Of a stretch of 64,000 nt of DNA, positions 20,204 to 28,915 are shown piece by piece; the first letter of the stretch is position 1; each line of letters opens with the position of its first letter. Made by a program: the position numbers and the translations under genes. Below the pieces are notes generated by a model. It was not told the origin of the DNA. It saw nothing but the letters and a program-made list of their open reading frames with translations, and did no database searches. Source of the stretch: Bradyrhizobium sp. DOA9 (lineage in GTDB: Bacteria > Pseudomonadota > Alphaproteobacteria > Rhizobiales > Xanthobacteraceae); contig NZ_DF820425.1 in NCBI RefSeq assembly GCF_000617845.2, forward strand, positions 3,461,725 through 3,525,724, in the 5' to 3' direction.

Positions 20204-20251
20204 AGCATGATCCGGAAAAGTGCGTAGCGGTTTTCCGAAAAGATCATGCTC
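20203..20251. repeat. dispersed palindromic repeat (GAGCATGATC family)
   Basis: GAGCATGATC (20203-20212) pairs with GATCATGCTC (20242-20251), and the inner CGGAAAA (20213-20219) pairs with TTTTCCG (20231-20237). It forms a long hairpin that starts on the chemoreceptor stop codon. I recognise it as a common intergenic hairpin in Bradyrhizobium and relatives; it may also act as a 3' stabiliser or terminator. Confidence 0.7.
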
Positions 20252-20618
20252 AAACAATAACCTGAAGCGCGATTACAGCGGTCGACTCACCGCAAGCCAC
20301 AGGCGATCGTCGGTGCTTTTCTGGTGGTGATGATGGCGTGCGTCCTGGGCTTGGTGGGCTGGAAAGCCGCCGTCTTCGTGAGGAGGCCAGACAAGGAGCG
20401 TGCACGCCGGCCCTCTTGACCGTGGGTCGGCGGTGCCGAAATCGAGCGCCCGCCCCATGCGCATCGGCCCCCTACTGGAATCAGAGACTTCGCACCCAGC
20501 ATGCGGCGACGAATGTTTGTGATGCCGCCTTGATCTCCATCAAGGGTCTGGTTGCCGGCGGCGTACGATGGGTCTTGGAATGCCGACGAAATTTCTTCAG
20601 GAGCAAGGGAGAACCGCA
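20252..20618. other. intergenic region, no confident gene
   Basis: About 365 bp. A short plus-strand frame ending near 20420 reads as a hydrophobic stretch followed by basic residues (MMACVLGLVGWKAAVFVRR), but it has no ribosome site and no stable upstream boundary. It may be a remnant or chance. Confidence 0.35.
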
Positions 20619-20885
20619 ATGCGGAGCAAGGGTATTTCAACGAAATGTCTGGCTGGCAGGGGCTTTGTGGCCAGCTTGCTATTGGGCATTGCCGGCACGG
20701 CCGTCGCCCCGGCGCCGGCTCATGCGGTGGTGTACTGCCAGTACATTGATTACCCGCCGAGTTGCGTGGCGAGAGCCGGCGTCGTGCTGAGACCTCGTCC
20801 GGTGGCTCGGGCGGCGGTGCGGGCGGGCACAGCAAGCTCGACCAACTGGAATGGAGGAGTCAATCGCGTCGGAGTGCGGCGCTGA
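20619..20885 (+). CDS. small exported hypothetical protein
   Basis: An 88-residue protein with GGGAG 8 nt before the ATG at 20619. Residues 1-35 form a signal peptide ending PAPAHA. The mature part begins VVYCQYIDYPPSC, with two cysteines that could form a disulfide in the periplasm, then a basic Pro/Arg/Val-rich tail ending NRVGVRR. I know similar short exported proteins from bradyrhizobia but no function. A strong terminator follows, so it is a single-gene unit. Confidence 0.65.
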   Translation: MRSKGISTKCLAGRGFVASLLLGIAGTAVAPAPAHAVVYCQYIDYPPSCVARAGVVLRPRPVARAAVRAGTASSTNWNGGVNRVGVRR

Positions 20886-20950
20886 TCGTTTGAGCGTCGG
20901 GGACCGTTCCCCTCGGCCCGATGCAAGGACCGGCCGACCGATCAATCAGG

Positions 20951-20980
20951 AAGCCCCGGTGTTTGCACCGGGGCTTTGTG
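20951..20980 (+). terminator. intrinsic terminator
   Basis: An 11-bp perfect stem (AAGCCCCGGTG 20951-20961, CACCGGGGCTT 20966-20976) with a TTTG loop and a short T-rich tail, downstream of the small exported protein. Confidence 0.75.
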
Positions 20981-21058
20981 CTGGATCGGATCGCTGTAGC
21001 ATAAAAGTAACGACTGCTGACCGAGAGTGACCCTGCACGCCATGGCAGGTTCACCCAG

Positions 21059-22609
21059 GTGAAAGAGCACAGATCGCTTTCGCGCGAGAAACCGTCCGCT
21101 GCCGAGGCCACCAGCGATCACGCCCTGGCAATGCCGGCGCGCCATGTCCTTATGAGCCTGCGTTGGCTGGTCGTTGCTGCGCTCCTCCTGGCCGCCTTGC
21201 TCGTCCAGATCCCCGTCGTTCTCAACCCGGATCTGGCCTGCCTGCTGACGGAGGGCGAGCAGGTCCTGGCTGGCCGCAAGCCTGGCGTCGACCTCCTGGA
21301 GCTGAATCCGCCCCTGTCGGTCTATCTGTACATGCCGGCGTCGATGCTGGCGCGAATGACCGGCATTGCGCCTGAAGTCATCGTGATCATCCTGATCCTG
21401 GTCGAAATCGCCGGCGCGCTTCTGTTGATCGATCGGGCCGCTGCGGCAGCAAGGCTGGGAGCTGAAGAGCGGATCGTCGCAACCTGCCTGTTCGCGTTCT
21501 TGTTCGCACTTCTTCCGAGCGGCGTATTCGGACAGCGCGAGCACATCGCCGTCATTGCGCTGACCCCTTTCGTCGCCGTCACCGCGATCCGCTGGCGCGG
21601 CCTCAGCCCCGGACCCGCGGCGGTCCTGGCAGGACTTGGCGCCGGGCTCGCCATGAGCATCAAGCCCCACCTTGCCCTGGTCGTGGGACTTCCGGTCGTG
21701 CTTGCAGCCCTTCGACAGCGCTCTCTCAGGCCGTTGCTCTCTCCGGAAGCGATGGCGGCGACCGCCGTCGTGATCGGCTACGGAGCGGTCCTCGTCATCG
21801 TCTTTCCGGCTTATCTGTTCGACTATGCGCCGATGGTTTCCGCCGCTTATCTACCGCTGCGGATGAATCTGGGCGATCTGCTGTCCTTTCCGGCCACGGT
21901 GATCGCCGGGTCCATCGTGTTTCTCGGCCTGCTGGCCCCGCAGGAGTTCAAGATCGGGGGCAACGCGACCCCGTGGCTGGCCGCGGCGGTCGGCGGAGCT
22001 GCGAGCTTCGTTCTCCAGGGCAAGCATTGGACCTACACGGCGTTTGCGCTCTGCGTCTTTGCGATTGCCGCGCCGCTGTTGCATGCGCGCGTGAGGACGA
22101 TGCGGATGCCGGTCATGATCGCCGGCCTCGCTGCCATTGCGCTCGTCGGCTACTGCCTGTCGTTGCAGGTCCGGCCGTTTCCGCCGCTCAAGGAGCGCAT
22201 CCAGGCTCTCGCGAGGCATCCGCGGCTGATCACGATCGGCGATCACGTCGCGCTGGGGCATCCGCTCGTCCGTGAGGTCAACGGGACCTGGGTGGGCAGC
22301 TCCTGCGTGCAGCTGTTGGCGGCCGGCGCGATGATGCTCCAGAAGACGACGCAGCCGACCCAAAGCGAGCGTGCAAGACTGGACAGCATCATCGAGTTCG
22401 AGCGGCGGCACTTGCTCGCGGACCTGCGCGCCGGCCGGCCGGATGTGATCCTGGTGGATACCCAGCTGCTGAGCGCGGTCCCGTTCGACTGGCTGGCCTG
22501 GGCAAGGTCCGATCCCGAGCTCGAGGCGGAGCTAAGTCGCTACCGCGAAGTCGAAGATGCCGGCGGCCGCGTCCGGATCCTGGTCGACCGATCGGGTTCG
22601 GAGCGGTAA
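21059..22609 (+). CDS. polytopic membrane protein, GT-C glycosyltransferase-like
   Basis: A protein of about 516 residues with roughly ten hydrophobic segments between residues 30 and 375 and a soluble C-terminal part. An early extracytoplasmic loop contains VDLLELNPP, resembling the acidic D/E-x-N-P-P loops of GT-C-type lipid-linked sugar transferases, and QREHIAVIALTPF follows a later helix. This assignment is by topology and loop only. The GTG start at 21059 has GGCAGG about 9 nt upstream; ATGs at 21131 and 21152 lack ribosome sites but would trim an unremarkable leader. It stands alone between a terminator and a convergent chemoreceptor gene. Confidence 0.7.
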   Translation: MKEHRSLSREKPSAAEATSDHALAMPARHVLMSLRWLVVAALLLAALLVQIPVVLNPDLACLLTEGEQVLAGRKPGVDLLELNPPLSVYLYMPASMLARMTGIAPEVIVIILILVEIAGALLLIDRAAAAARLGAEERIVATCLFAFLFALLPSGVFGQREHIAVIALTPFVAVTAIRWRGLSPGPAAVLAGLGAGLAMSIKPHLALVVGLPVVLAALRQRSLRPLLSPEAMAATAVVIGYGAVLVIVFPAYLFDYAPMVSAAYLPLRMNLGDLLSFPATVIAGSIVFLGLLAPQEFKIGGNATPWLAAAVGGAASFVLQGKHWTYTAFALCVFAIAAPLLHARVRTMRMPVMIAGLAAIALVGYCLSLQVRPFPPLKERIQALARHPRLITIGDHVALGHPLVREVNGTWVGSSCVQLLAAGAMMLQKTTQPTQSERARLDSIIEFERRHLLADLRAGRPDVILVDTQLLSAVPFDWLAWARSDPELEAELSRYREVEDAGGRVRILVDRSGSER

Positions 22610-22826
22610 CGCCCGTTCGGCTGCGCCCGGCCGCGGCGCGGGCGCCACGCTCGCCATGCTGGCATCATGCCAGTGTTTTGCCCGACGAGTCAAAATCGAT
22701 TCGTAAAAACAGCAGGCTTTCGCGCCGGCCGACCAAGCCATTGAAAAGCCTGGCCCCGTCTACTGTGCATGGGGTTGTTTTCCGGCTTTTGTTGAAGCGA
22801 CCGCTTTCGCGGCGCCAGGCGGGCCG

Positions 22827-24566
22827 CTATCCCGCCTTGGCGATGCGGCCGTCCGCCGAGCCTGCGCGCAGGTTCTGGAAGAACGTCTCCACCTCCCGCG
22901 ACAGCGTCTGCGCCGTCTCGGTCAGGCTGCTCGCGGCGGTGAGGACCGACGCCGCCGCCGTATCGGTCTCGCCGATGGCATCGCGCAGCGAGGTGATGTT
23001 CGCCACCAGCGTCTCGTTGCCCTGGGCGGCGCTTTGCGCGTTGGAGGAGATCTCGCGCGTGGCCGCGTCCTGCTGGCCGATGGCGCCGGCGATCGCTGAC
23101 GTGACCTCGTTGATCTCGCGCACCGCCCCGCCGATCTCGCGCACGGCGTCGACCGCATTGCGCGTCGAAGCCTGGATCATCGCGACGTTCTCGCTGATCT
23201 CGGCGGTGGCCTTGGCGGTCTGGCCCGCGAGCGCCTTCACCTCGTGCGCGACGACGGCAAAGCCGCGGCCGGCATCGCCGGCGCGCGCCGCCTCGATGGT
23301 GGCGTTCAGCGCCAGTAGATTGGTCTGCTCGGCGATCGCCTGGATCAGATTGAGCACGCCGTCGATGCGTTGGGTGGCCGCAGCGAGGCTCTCGATCTCG
23401 GAGATCGACTTCTCGGTGCGCCGGCCGGTCTGCTCGACCGCGCCGGCGCTCTGCCGCACCTGGCGGCCGATCTCCAGCACCGAGGCCGACAGCTCCTCGG
23501 CCGCGCCCGCGACCGCCGTGACGTTGTGCGAAGCCTGCTCGGTGGCGTTCGCCGCGGTGCCGGCGCGGCTGCTCGCATCCGCAGTGACCCGCGTGATGGT
23601 CTGCGCGGTCTCGCGCATGACGGAGGCGTTGTCGCTGAGCCCGCGCATGATCGCGCCGATCGCCTCGCGGAATTGCTCGACGGACCGCTCGACGTGACGG
23701 GCGCGCTGCTCGCGCGCGGCGGCGTCCTGCGACACTTGCGAGGCGAGGTTGCGGTTGCGGCCCATCGAGTCCTGGAACACCTGGATGGCGCGGGCCAGCG
23801 CGCCGATCTCGTCGGCGCGGCCGGAGTGCGGCACCTTCACGTTTTCGGCGCCGCCCGCGACCTGCTCGATCGTGGCGGTGATCGCGGCGAGCGGCCGGGC
23901 GATCGAGCGGGCGATGATGACGATGCCGATGACGACGAGCGCCAGCGCCACGCCGCCGAGACAGGTCAGCACGAAGGACAATTCGCGATTGGTCTCGGTC
24001 TGCTGCGCGATCTGCCTGCCGCGCTCGGCATAGACCTTGGACAGCGCCTCGAGGTCCTTGTTCAGCGCCGAGCGGACGCTGCGGTTGGCGTCGTTGTCGC
24101 CCCATTCGCGGCCCGCCGTCGCGTTGATCTCGACGCCGCGCCGTACCAGCTCCTTGCGGAACTCGACGAACTGCTCGATGCGCTTCTTGAACGTGGCGAA
24201 CTGCTCGGCGTCGTCGGCCTTGACGATGGTCTCCCAGCGCTTCACGACGTCGAGGATCTGGGCGTTGAACTTGAGCAGGCCGTCGCCGTATTTCTTCACC
24301 ACGGCCGGCTCGGTCGACATGTAGATGCCGCGCGACTCCATGACGACGGCATAGACCAGCGAGTTGACCCGCTCGACGTTCAGCGCCGCGGCATTCGCAG
24401 TCTCGATCGCGCCCGCCAGGTCGGCACTGCGGCGGCTGTTGTAGTCGGACAGCAGCGCGATCGCCGCCGTGAGCAGGGCGAACAGCGCGAAGATCGCATA
24501 GAGCTTGCCGGCAAGCGTGAAACGGCCTGCCAGCTGCGTGGCATTCCCAGATCGGTCGGATATCAT
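22827..24566 (-). CDS. methyl-accepting chemotaxis protein
   Basis: A 579-residue chemoreceptor: TM1 near residues 20-42, a periplasmic helical ligand domain (about 45-185, four-helix-bundle type, with [11 protein letters not shown]), TM2 (about 190-215), a HAMP linker with [12 protein letters not shown], and a signalling domain with the tip [35 protein letters not shown]. No PilZ domain and no C-terminal CheR-tethering pentapeptide. The ATG at 24566 is chosen because it gives a normal short cytoplasmic N-terminus; the frame is open a further 138 nt upstream. Ligand unknown. Confidence 0.9.
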   Translation of the reverse strand: MISDRSGNATQLAGRFTLAGKLYAIFALFALLTAAIALLSDYNSRRSADLAGAIETANAAALNVERVNSLVYAVVMESRGIYMSTEPAVVKKYGDGLLKFNAQILDVVKRWETIVKADDAEQFATFKKRIEQFVEFRKELVRRGVEINATAGREWGDNDANRSVRSALNKDLEALSKVYAERGRQIAQQTETNRELSFVLTCLGGVALALVVIGIVIIARSIARPLAAITATIEQVAGGAENVKVPHSGRADEIGALARAIQVFQDSMGRNRNLASQVSQDAAAREQRARHVERSVEQFREAIGAIMRGLSDNASVMRETAQTITRVTADASSRAGTAANATEQASHNVTAVAGAAEELSASVLEIGRQVRQSAGAVEQTGRRTEKSISEIESLAAATQRIDGVLNLIQAIAEQTNLLALNATIEAARAGDAGRGFAVVAHEVKALAGQTAKATAEISENVAMIQASTRNAVDAVREIGGAVREINEVTSAIAGAIGQQDAATREISSNAQSAAQGNETLVANITSLRDAIGETDTAAASVLTAASSLTETAQTLSREVETFFQNLRAGSADGRIAKAG

Positions 24567-24800
24567 GGTGTTCAGGGCCCGGATTGGCCTGGAGCGGCCG
24601 GTGAGCGGGGTTGGGTAAAATTGTTGCAAAACTATGCAGAACGAAGATGGATGCGGCGTTAACGCGAGCCTTGGCCGCCCCGTCCCTGGTCGAAGGAAAG
24701 CCAAGCCATTTCAGCGTCTTGATCCCTGGGTTTAGTTTCGGAATAGTCTTTCGGGATAGTCCTGAAGTCGGCCGCTGGCCGAGCAACCCCGGAGCGACCC

Positions 24801-26183
24801 TTGGTCTACCGCCACAGCATCGACGCCACGACCTACAGCTTCCCTGATCTGCGCGACCTGCTCGCCAAGGCGACACCGCCGCGCTCCGGCGACCGGCTGG
24901 CCGGCATCGCCGCTGCCAGCTCCGAGCAGATGATCGCCGCGCGGATGGCGCTCGCCGACGTGCCGCTCGGCCAGTTCCTGCAGGAAGCCGTCGTTCCCTA
25001 CGAGGCCGACGAGGTCACCCGCCTCATCATCGACAGCCACGACGCCAAGGCCTTCGCGCCGGTGGCATCGCTGACGATCGGCGCCTTCCGCGACTGGCTG
25101 CTGTCGGACGCGGCAACGCCCGAGATCCTGCGCAAGCTGGCGCCCGGCATCACGCCGGAGATGGCAGCCGCGGTGTCGAAGCTGATGCGCAACCAGGATC
25201 TGATCCTGGCTGCGCGGAAATGCGAGGTCACCACCGCCTTTCGCAACACCATCGGCCTGAAGGGGCGGATGAGCACACGCCTGCAGCCGAACCATCCGTT
25301 CGACGATGCCAGGGGCATCACCGCCTCGATCCTCGACGGCGTTCTGCTGGGGGCGGGCGATGCCTGCATCGGCATCAATCCCGCCAGCGACGATCCCGCC
25401 ATCATCGGCCAATTGCTGCGGCTGCTCGACGAGATCATCGCGCGGCTGAATATCCCGACGCAAGGCTGCGTTCTGACCCATGTCACGACGACGCTGTCGC
25501 TGATCGGGCAGGGCGTGCCGGTCGACCTCGTCTTCCAGTCGGTCGCCGGCACCGAGGCCGCCAACCGCAGTTTCGGCATCGACCTCGCGCTGCTGAAGGA
25601 GGCACAGGAGGCCGGGCTGTCGCAGTCGCGCGGCACCGTGGGGCGGAACCTGATGTATTTCGAGACCGGCCAGGGCTCGGCGCTGTCGGCGGGTGCCCAT
25701 CACGGCGTCGACCAGCAGACCTGCGAGGCCCGCGCCTATGCCGTCGCCCGTGCCTTCGCCCCGCTCCTGGTCAACAGCGTGGTCGGCTTCATCGGCCCGG
25801 AATATCTCTATGACGGCAAGGAAATCATCCGGGCCGGGCTGGAGGATCATTTCTGCGGCAAGCTGCTCGGCCTGCCGCTGGGCGTCGACATCTGTTACAC
25901 CAACCATGCCGAGGCGGACCAGGACGACATGGACAATCTGCTGACGCTGCTTGCGGCGGCCGGCGTCACCTTCATCATGGGCGTCCCCGGCGCCGACGAC
26001 GTCATGCTGAACTACCAGTCGACGTCTTTTCACGACGCGCTCTATGTCCGCGACGTCTTCGGTCTGCGCCGCGCGCCGGAATTCGACGATTGGCTGGCGC
26101 GCTCGGGCATTTCGGGCGCCGATTTCCGGCTTGCCGGCGATCCAGCCCTGCTGCCGGATTTTGCCGCGCGGCTGATCGCATGA
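24801..26183 (+). CDS. eutB: ethanolamine ammonia-lyase large subunit
   Basis: A 460-residue catalytic subunit of the adenosylcobalamin-dependent enzyme that splits ethanolamine into acetaldehyde and ammonia. Family sequence is clear throughout: SSEQMIAARMALADVPLGQFL, RLQPNHPFDDARGITAS, GDACIGINPASD, FETGQGSALSAGAHHGVDQQT and GVPGADDVMLNYQSTS. The start is a TTG at 24801 with GGAG 7 nt upstream. The small-subunit gene eutC is not adjacent; it follows hpnP 1.7 kb downstream. There is no microcompartment or other eut gene in the window, so this is the simple cytosolic form. It is divergent from a chemoreceptor gene. Confidence 0.95.
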   Translation: MVYRHSIDATTYSFPDLRDLLAKATPPRSGDRLAGIAAASSEQMIAARMALADVPLGQFLQEAVVPYEADEVTRLIIDSHDAKAFAPVASLTIGAFRDWLLSDAATPEILRKLAPGITPEMAAAVSKLMRNQDLILAARKCEVTTAFRNTIGLKGRMSTRLQPNHPFDDARGITASILDGVLLGAGDACIGINPASDDPAIIGQLLRLLDEIIARLNIPTQGCVLTHVTTTLSLIGQGVPVDLVFQSVAGTEAANRSFGIDLALLKEAQEAGLSQSRGTVGRNLMYFETGQGSALSAGAHHGVDQQTCEARAYAVARAFAPLLVNSVVGFIGPEYLYDGKEIIRAGLEDHFCGKLLGLPLGVDICYTNHAEADQDDMDNLLTLLAAAGVTFIMGVPGADDVMLNYQSTSFHDALYVRDVFGLRRAPEFDDWLARSGISGADFRLAGDPALLPDFAARLIA

Positions 26184-26330
26184 GGCCGAGGGCAAGTCGA
26201 TCAGGAAACCATCGGCGCCTCTCGGAATTATGCTTATGCCACAATATTGAGAAATTCCGGCGGCAGCATTACCCTATGTGTCTGGCTGGCAATTTCCGCA
26301 CCATCGTTTGAGTGTGGCGGGGGAGCTTTG

Positions 26331-27917
26331 ATGCGAGCTGAAAGTAACGGAACGTCCCGGCGGATTCTCTGCGTGTTTCCGCGCTATACCTCGTCCTTCG
26401 GCACGTTCGAGCATTCCTATCCCCTGACCGATGGCGTCCGCGCCTTCATGCCGCCGCAGGGGCTGTTGCTGATCTCCGCCTATCTTCCAAAAGAATGGCA
26501 GGTCAGGTTCGTCGACGAGAACCTCCGTCGCACCACGAGGGAGGAGTTCGAATGGGCGGAAGCCGTCTTCGTCAGCGGCATGCACATCCAGCGCCAGCAG
26601 ATGAACGACATCTGCCGCCGCGCCCATGAGTTCGATCTGCCGGTCGCGCTCGGCGGGCCCTCCGTCAGCGCCTGCCCGGACTATTATCCGGCGTTCGATT
26701 ATCTGCATGTCGGCGAGCTCGGCGACGCCACCAACCAGCTGATCGAGATTTTGTCGCGCGACACCTCGCGTCCGGAGAGCCAGGTCGTGCTCACGACCAG
26801 GGACCGCGTGCCGATGACGGAGTTTCCGATCCCGGCCTACGAGCTTGCGGACGTGAAGAAATATTTCCTCGGCAGCATCCAATATTCCAGCGGCTGTCCC
26901 TATCAGTGCGAGTTCTGCGACATCCCCGGCCTCTACGGCCGCAATCCGCGCATCAAGACGCCGCAGCAGATCATCGCCGAGCTCGACCGCCTGCGCGAAT
27001 GCGGCATGACCGACACGGTGTACTTCGTCGACGACAATTTCATCGGCAACCGCAAGGCGGCCATGGACCTGCTGCCGCACCTGATCGAGTGGCAGAAGCG
27101 GACCGGCTACGTGGTGCGGCTCGCCTGCGAGGCGACGCTCAACATCGCCAAGCGCCCCGAGATCCTCGAGAAGATGCGCGAGGCCTATTTCATTACGATC
27201 TTCTGCGGCATCGAGACGCCCGATCCCGACGCGCTGAGGGCGATGCAGAAGGACCATAACATGATGGTCCCGATCCTGGAGGGCGTGCGGACCATCAACT
27301 CCTACGGCATGGAGGTGGTCTCGGGCATCATCATGGGCCTCGACACCGACAAGCCGAACACCTCTGAGGCGCTGCTCGCCTTCGTCGAGGAGTCCCGGAT
27401 TCCGCTGCTCACCATCAACCTGCTGCAGGCGCTGCCGAAGACGCCGCTGTGGGACCGGCTGGAGCGCGAGGGACGCCTGGTCGACGACGACAGCCGCGAT
27501 TCCAACGTCGACTTCCTGTTGCCCTATGACGAGGTCGTCGCGTCCTGGAAGCACGCGATGGCGGTCGCCTACGCGCCCGACAAGGTCTACGCGCGCTATC
27601 AGCATCAATGCGACAACGTCTATGTGAACCGGGTCAAGGTACCGGTGCCGGACGAGATGAAGACCTGGCGGAACATCCGGCGCGGCCTCGTCATGCTGCG
27701 CAATATCTTCTGGAAGGTCGGCGTGCTCGGCGACTACAAGCGCGTGTTCTGGAAGTTCGCGCTGGGGCGCATCAAGCGCGGCGATCTCGAAGGCCTGATC
27801 GGCTGCACGCTGATCGCGCACCATCTCATCACCTTTGCGCGCGCGGCCTCCAGCGGCAAGCAGAACGCCTCGAACTATTCGATCCGGCTGCGCGAGGCCG
27901 CCGTTCCCGCCGAATGA
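26331..27917 (+). CDS. hpnP: hopanoid C-2 methylase, B12-binding radical SAM protein
   Basis: A 528-residue protein. The N-terminal half is a cobalamin-binding fold without a full DxHxxG motif. The radical SAM cluster motif CPYQCEFC lies at C189, C193 and C196, followed by VYFVDDNFIGNRK and a long C-terminal region. Its length and sequence match HpnP, which adds a methyl group at C-2 of hopanoids using SAM and cobalamin. The ATG at 26331 has GGGGGAG 7 nt upstream. It sits between eutB (147 nt upstream) and eutC (6 nt downstream), away from the main hopanoid cluster. Another B12-radical SAM function cannot be fully excluded. Confidence 0.88.
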   Translation: MRAESNGTSRRILCVFPRYTSSFGTFEHSYPLTDGVRAFMPPQGLLLISAYLPKEWQVRFVDENLRRTTREEFEWAEAVFVSGMHIQRQQMNDICRRAHEFDLPVALGGPSVSACPDYYPAFDYLHVGELGDATNQLIEILSRDTSRPESQVVLTTRDRVPMTEFPIPAYELADVKKYFLGSIQYSSGCPYQCEFCDIPGLYGRNPRIKTPQQIIAELDRLRECGMTDTVYFVDDNFIGNRKAAMDLLPHLIEWQKRTGYVVRLACEATLNIAKRPEILEKMREAYFITIFCGIETPDPDALRAMQKDHNMMVPILEGVRTINSYGMEVVSGIIMGLDTDKPNTSEALLAFVEESRIPLLTINLLQALPKTPLWDRLEREGRLVDDDSRDSNVDFLLPYDEVVASWKHAMAVAYAPDKVYARYQHQCDNVYVNRVKVPVPDEMKTWRNIRRGLVMLRNIFWKVGVLGDYKRVFWKFALGRIKRGDLEGLIGCTLIAHHLITFARAASSGKQNASNYSIRLREAAVPAE

Positions 27918-27923
27918 TGCGAA

Positions 27924-28709
27924 ATGTCTGATCCGGCCCCGCCGCGCCGCCCCGTCCTCGATCTCCGGGCGTTCACGCCGGCGCGCGTCGCGCTCGGCCG
28001 CAGCGGCGCGAGCCTGCCGACGAAGGCGCTGCTCGATTTCACGCTCGATCATGCCCGCGCCCGCGATGCCGTGCATGCTGCATTCGATACGCCGCGTCTG
28101 ATCGCCGATCTCGGCGCGCTCGGTCTTGCGGCGACCGAGGTGAGGAGCCGGGCGGTCGATCGCAGCGACTATCTAAGACGGCCGGATCTGGGACGACAGC
28201 TCGACCCCGGTTCGGCGCAGCGTCTGGCGCGAAGCGTCTCGGCGCCATGCCAGCTCGCGGTCGTGATCGCGGACGGCCTGTCCGCGGCGGCGGTCCACGG
28301 TCATGCGGCAATCGTGGTCGAGCGCCTGTTGCAATCGCTAGCGGAGGGCGATGCCGTCGCGGTCGGCCATGTCGTCGTCGCATCGGGCGCCCGCGTTGCG
28401 CTCGGCGACGAGATCGGCGCCATTCTCGGTGCGCGCATGGTCCTGATGCTGATCGGCGAGCGGCCCGGCCTGTCCGCCCCCGATAGCCTCGGTGCCTATC
28501 TGACCTTCGCACCGAAGCCCGGCCGCACCGATGCCGAGCGCAATTGCGTCTCGAACATCCACCACGCCGGGTTGAGCCATGACGAGGCGGCCTTCAAGAT
28601 CGCCTGGCTGGTCCGCGAGGCGCTGGCCCGGGAGGTCACCGGCGTAGCGTTGAAGGACGAGAGCGCAGACCGCGCGCCGCGCCAAATTGGCACATCCTCG
28701 CCGGGATGA
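27924..28709 (+). CDS. eutC: ethanolamine ammonia-lyase small subunit
   Basis: A 261-residue partner of EutB that completes the adenosylcobalamin site. Family landmarks: [38 protein letters not shown] at the N-terminus, [12 protein letters not shown] in the middle, [24 protein letters not shown] and [10 protein letters not shown] toward the end. The ATG lies 6 nt after the hpnP stop, so the two are surely co-transcribed. The C-terminal 15 residues are poorly conserved-looking and end near 28709. Confidence 0.93.
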   Translation: MSDPAPPRRPVLDLRAFTPARVALGRSGASLPTKALLDFTLDHARARDAVHAAFDTPRLIADLGALGLAATEVRSRAVDRSDYLRRPDLGRQLDPGSAQRLARSVSAPCQLAVVIADGLSAAAVHGHAAIVVERLLQSLAEGDAVAVGHVVVASGARVALGDEIGAILGARMVLMLIGERPGLSAPDSLGAYLTFAPKPGRTDAERNCVSNIHHAGLSHDEAAFKIAWLVREALAREVTGVALKDESADRAPRQIGTSSPG

Positions 28710-28915
28710 CCGGGGACCGAACCCGAAATCGCCGCATCTTGATCGATTTGCCCACACTTCGCCTGCTTGCGAGAGGGGTGATTGACCTGCTAAACCGCTG
28801 CCGGCGATTTTCCGCGCATTTTCAAGGGGCAAGCCTCCCATTGGTATGGCGTTTTCAAGCCGTTCGCGGGGCGCAATAAGCTCACACATGAGCCGATTTA
28901 GGAACTGGACAAGGC

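Noticed and set aside
24567-24800. cobalamin riboswitch before eutB
   Set aside because: No B12-box-like sequence or supporting structure was seen in the 234-bp leader.
24732-26195. 487-codon open frame antisense to eutB
   Set aside because: Shadow of a strongly conserved enzyme gene; composition typical of antisense frames in high-GC DNA.
26184-26330. EcfG-type (GGAAC...CGTT) promoter before hpnP
   Set aside because: A CGTT lies near 26305 but no GGAAC occurs at the required spacing.
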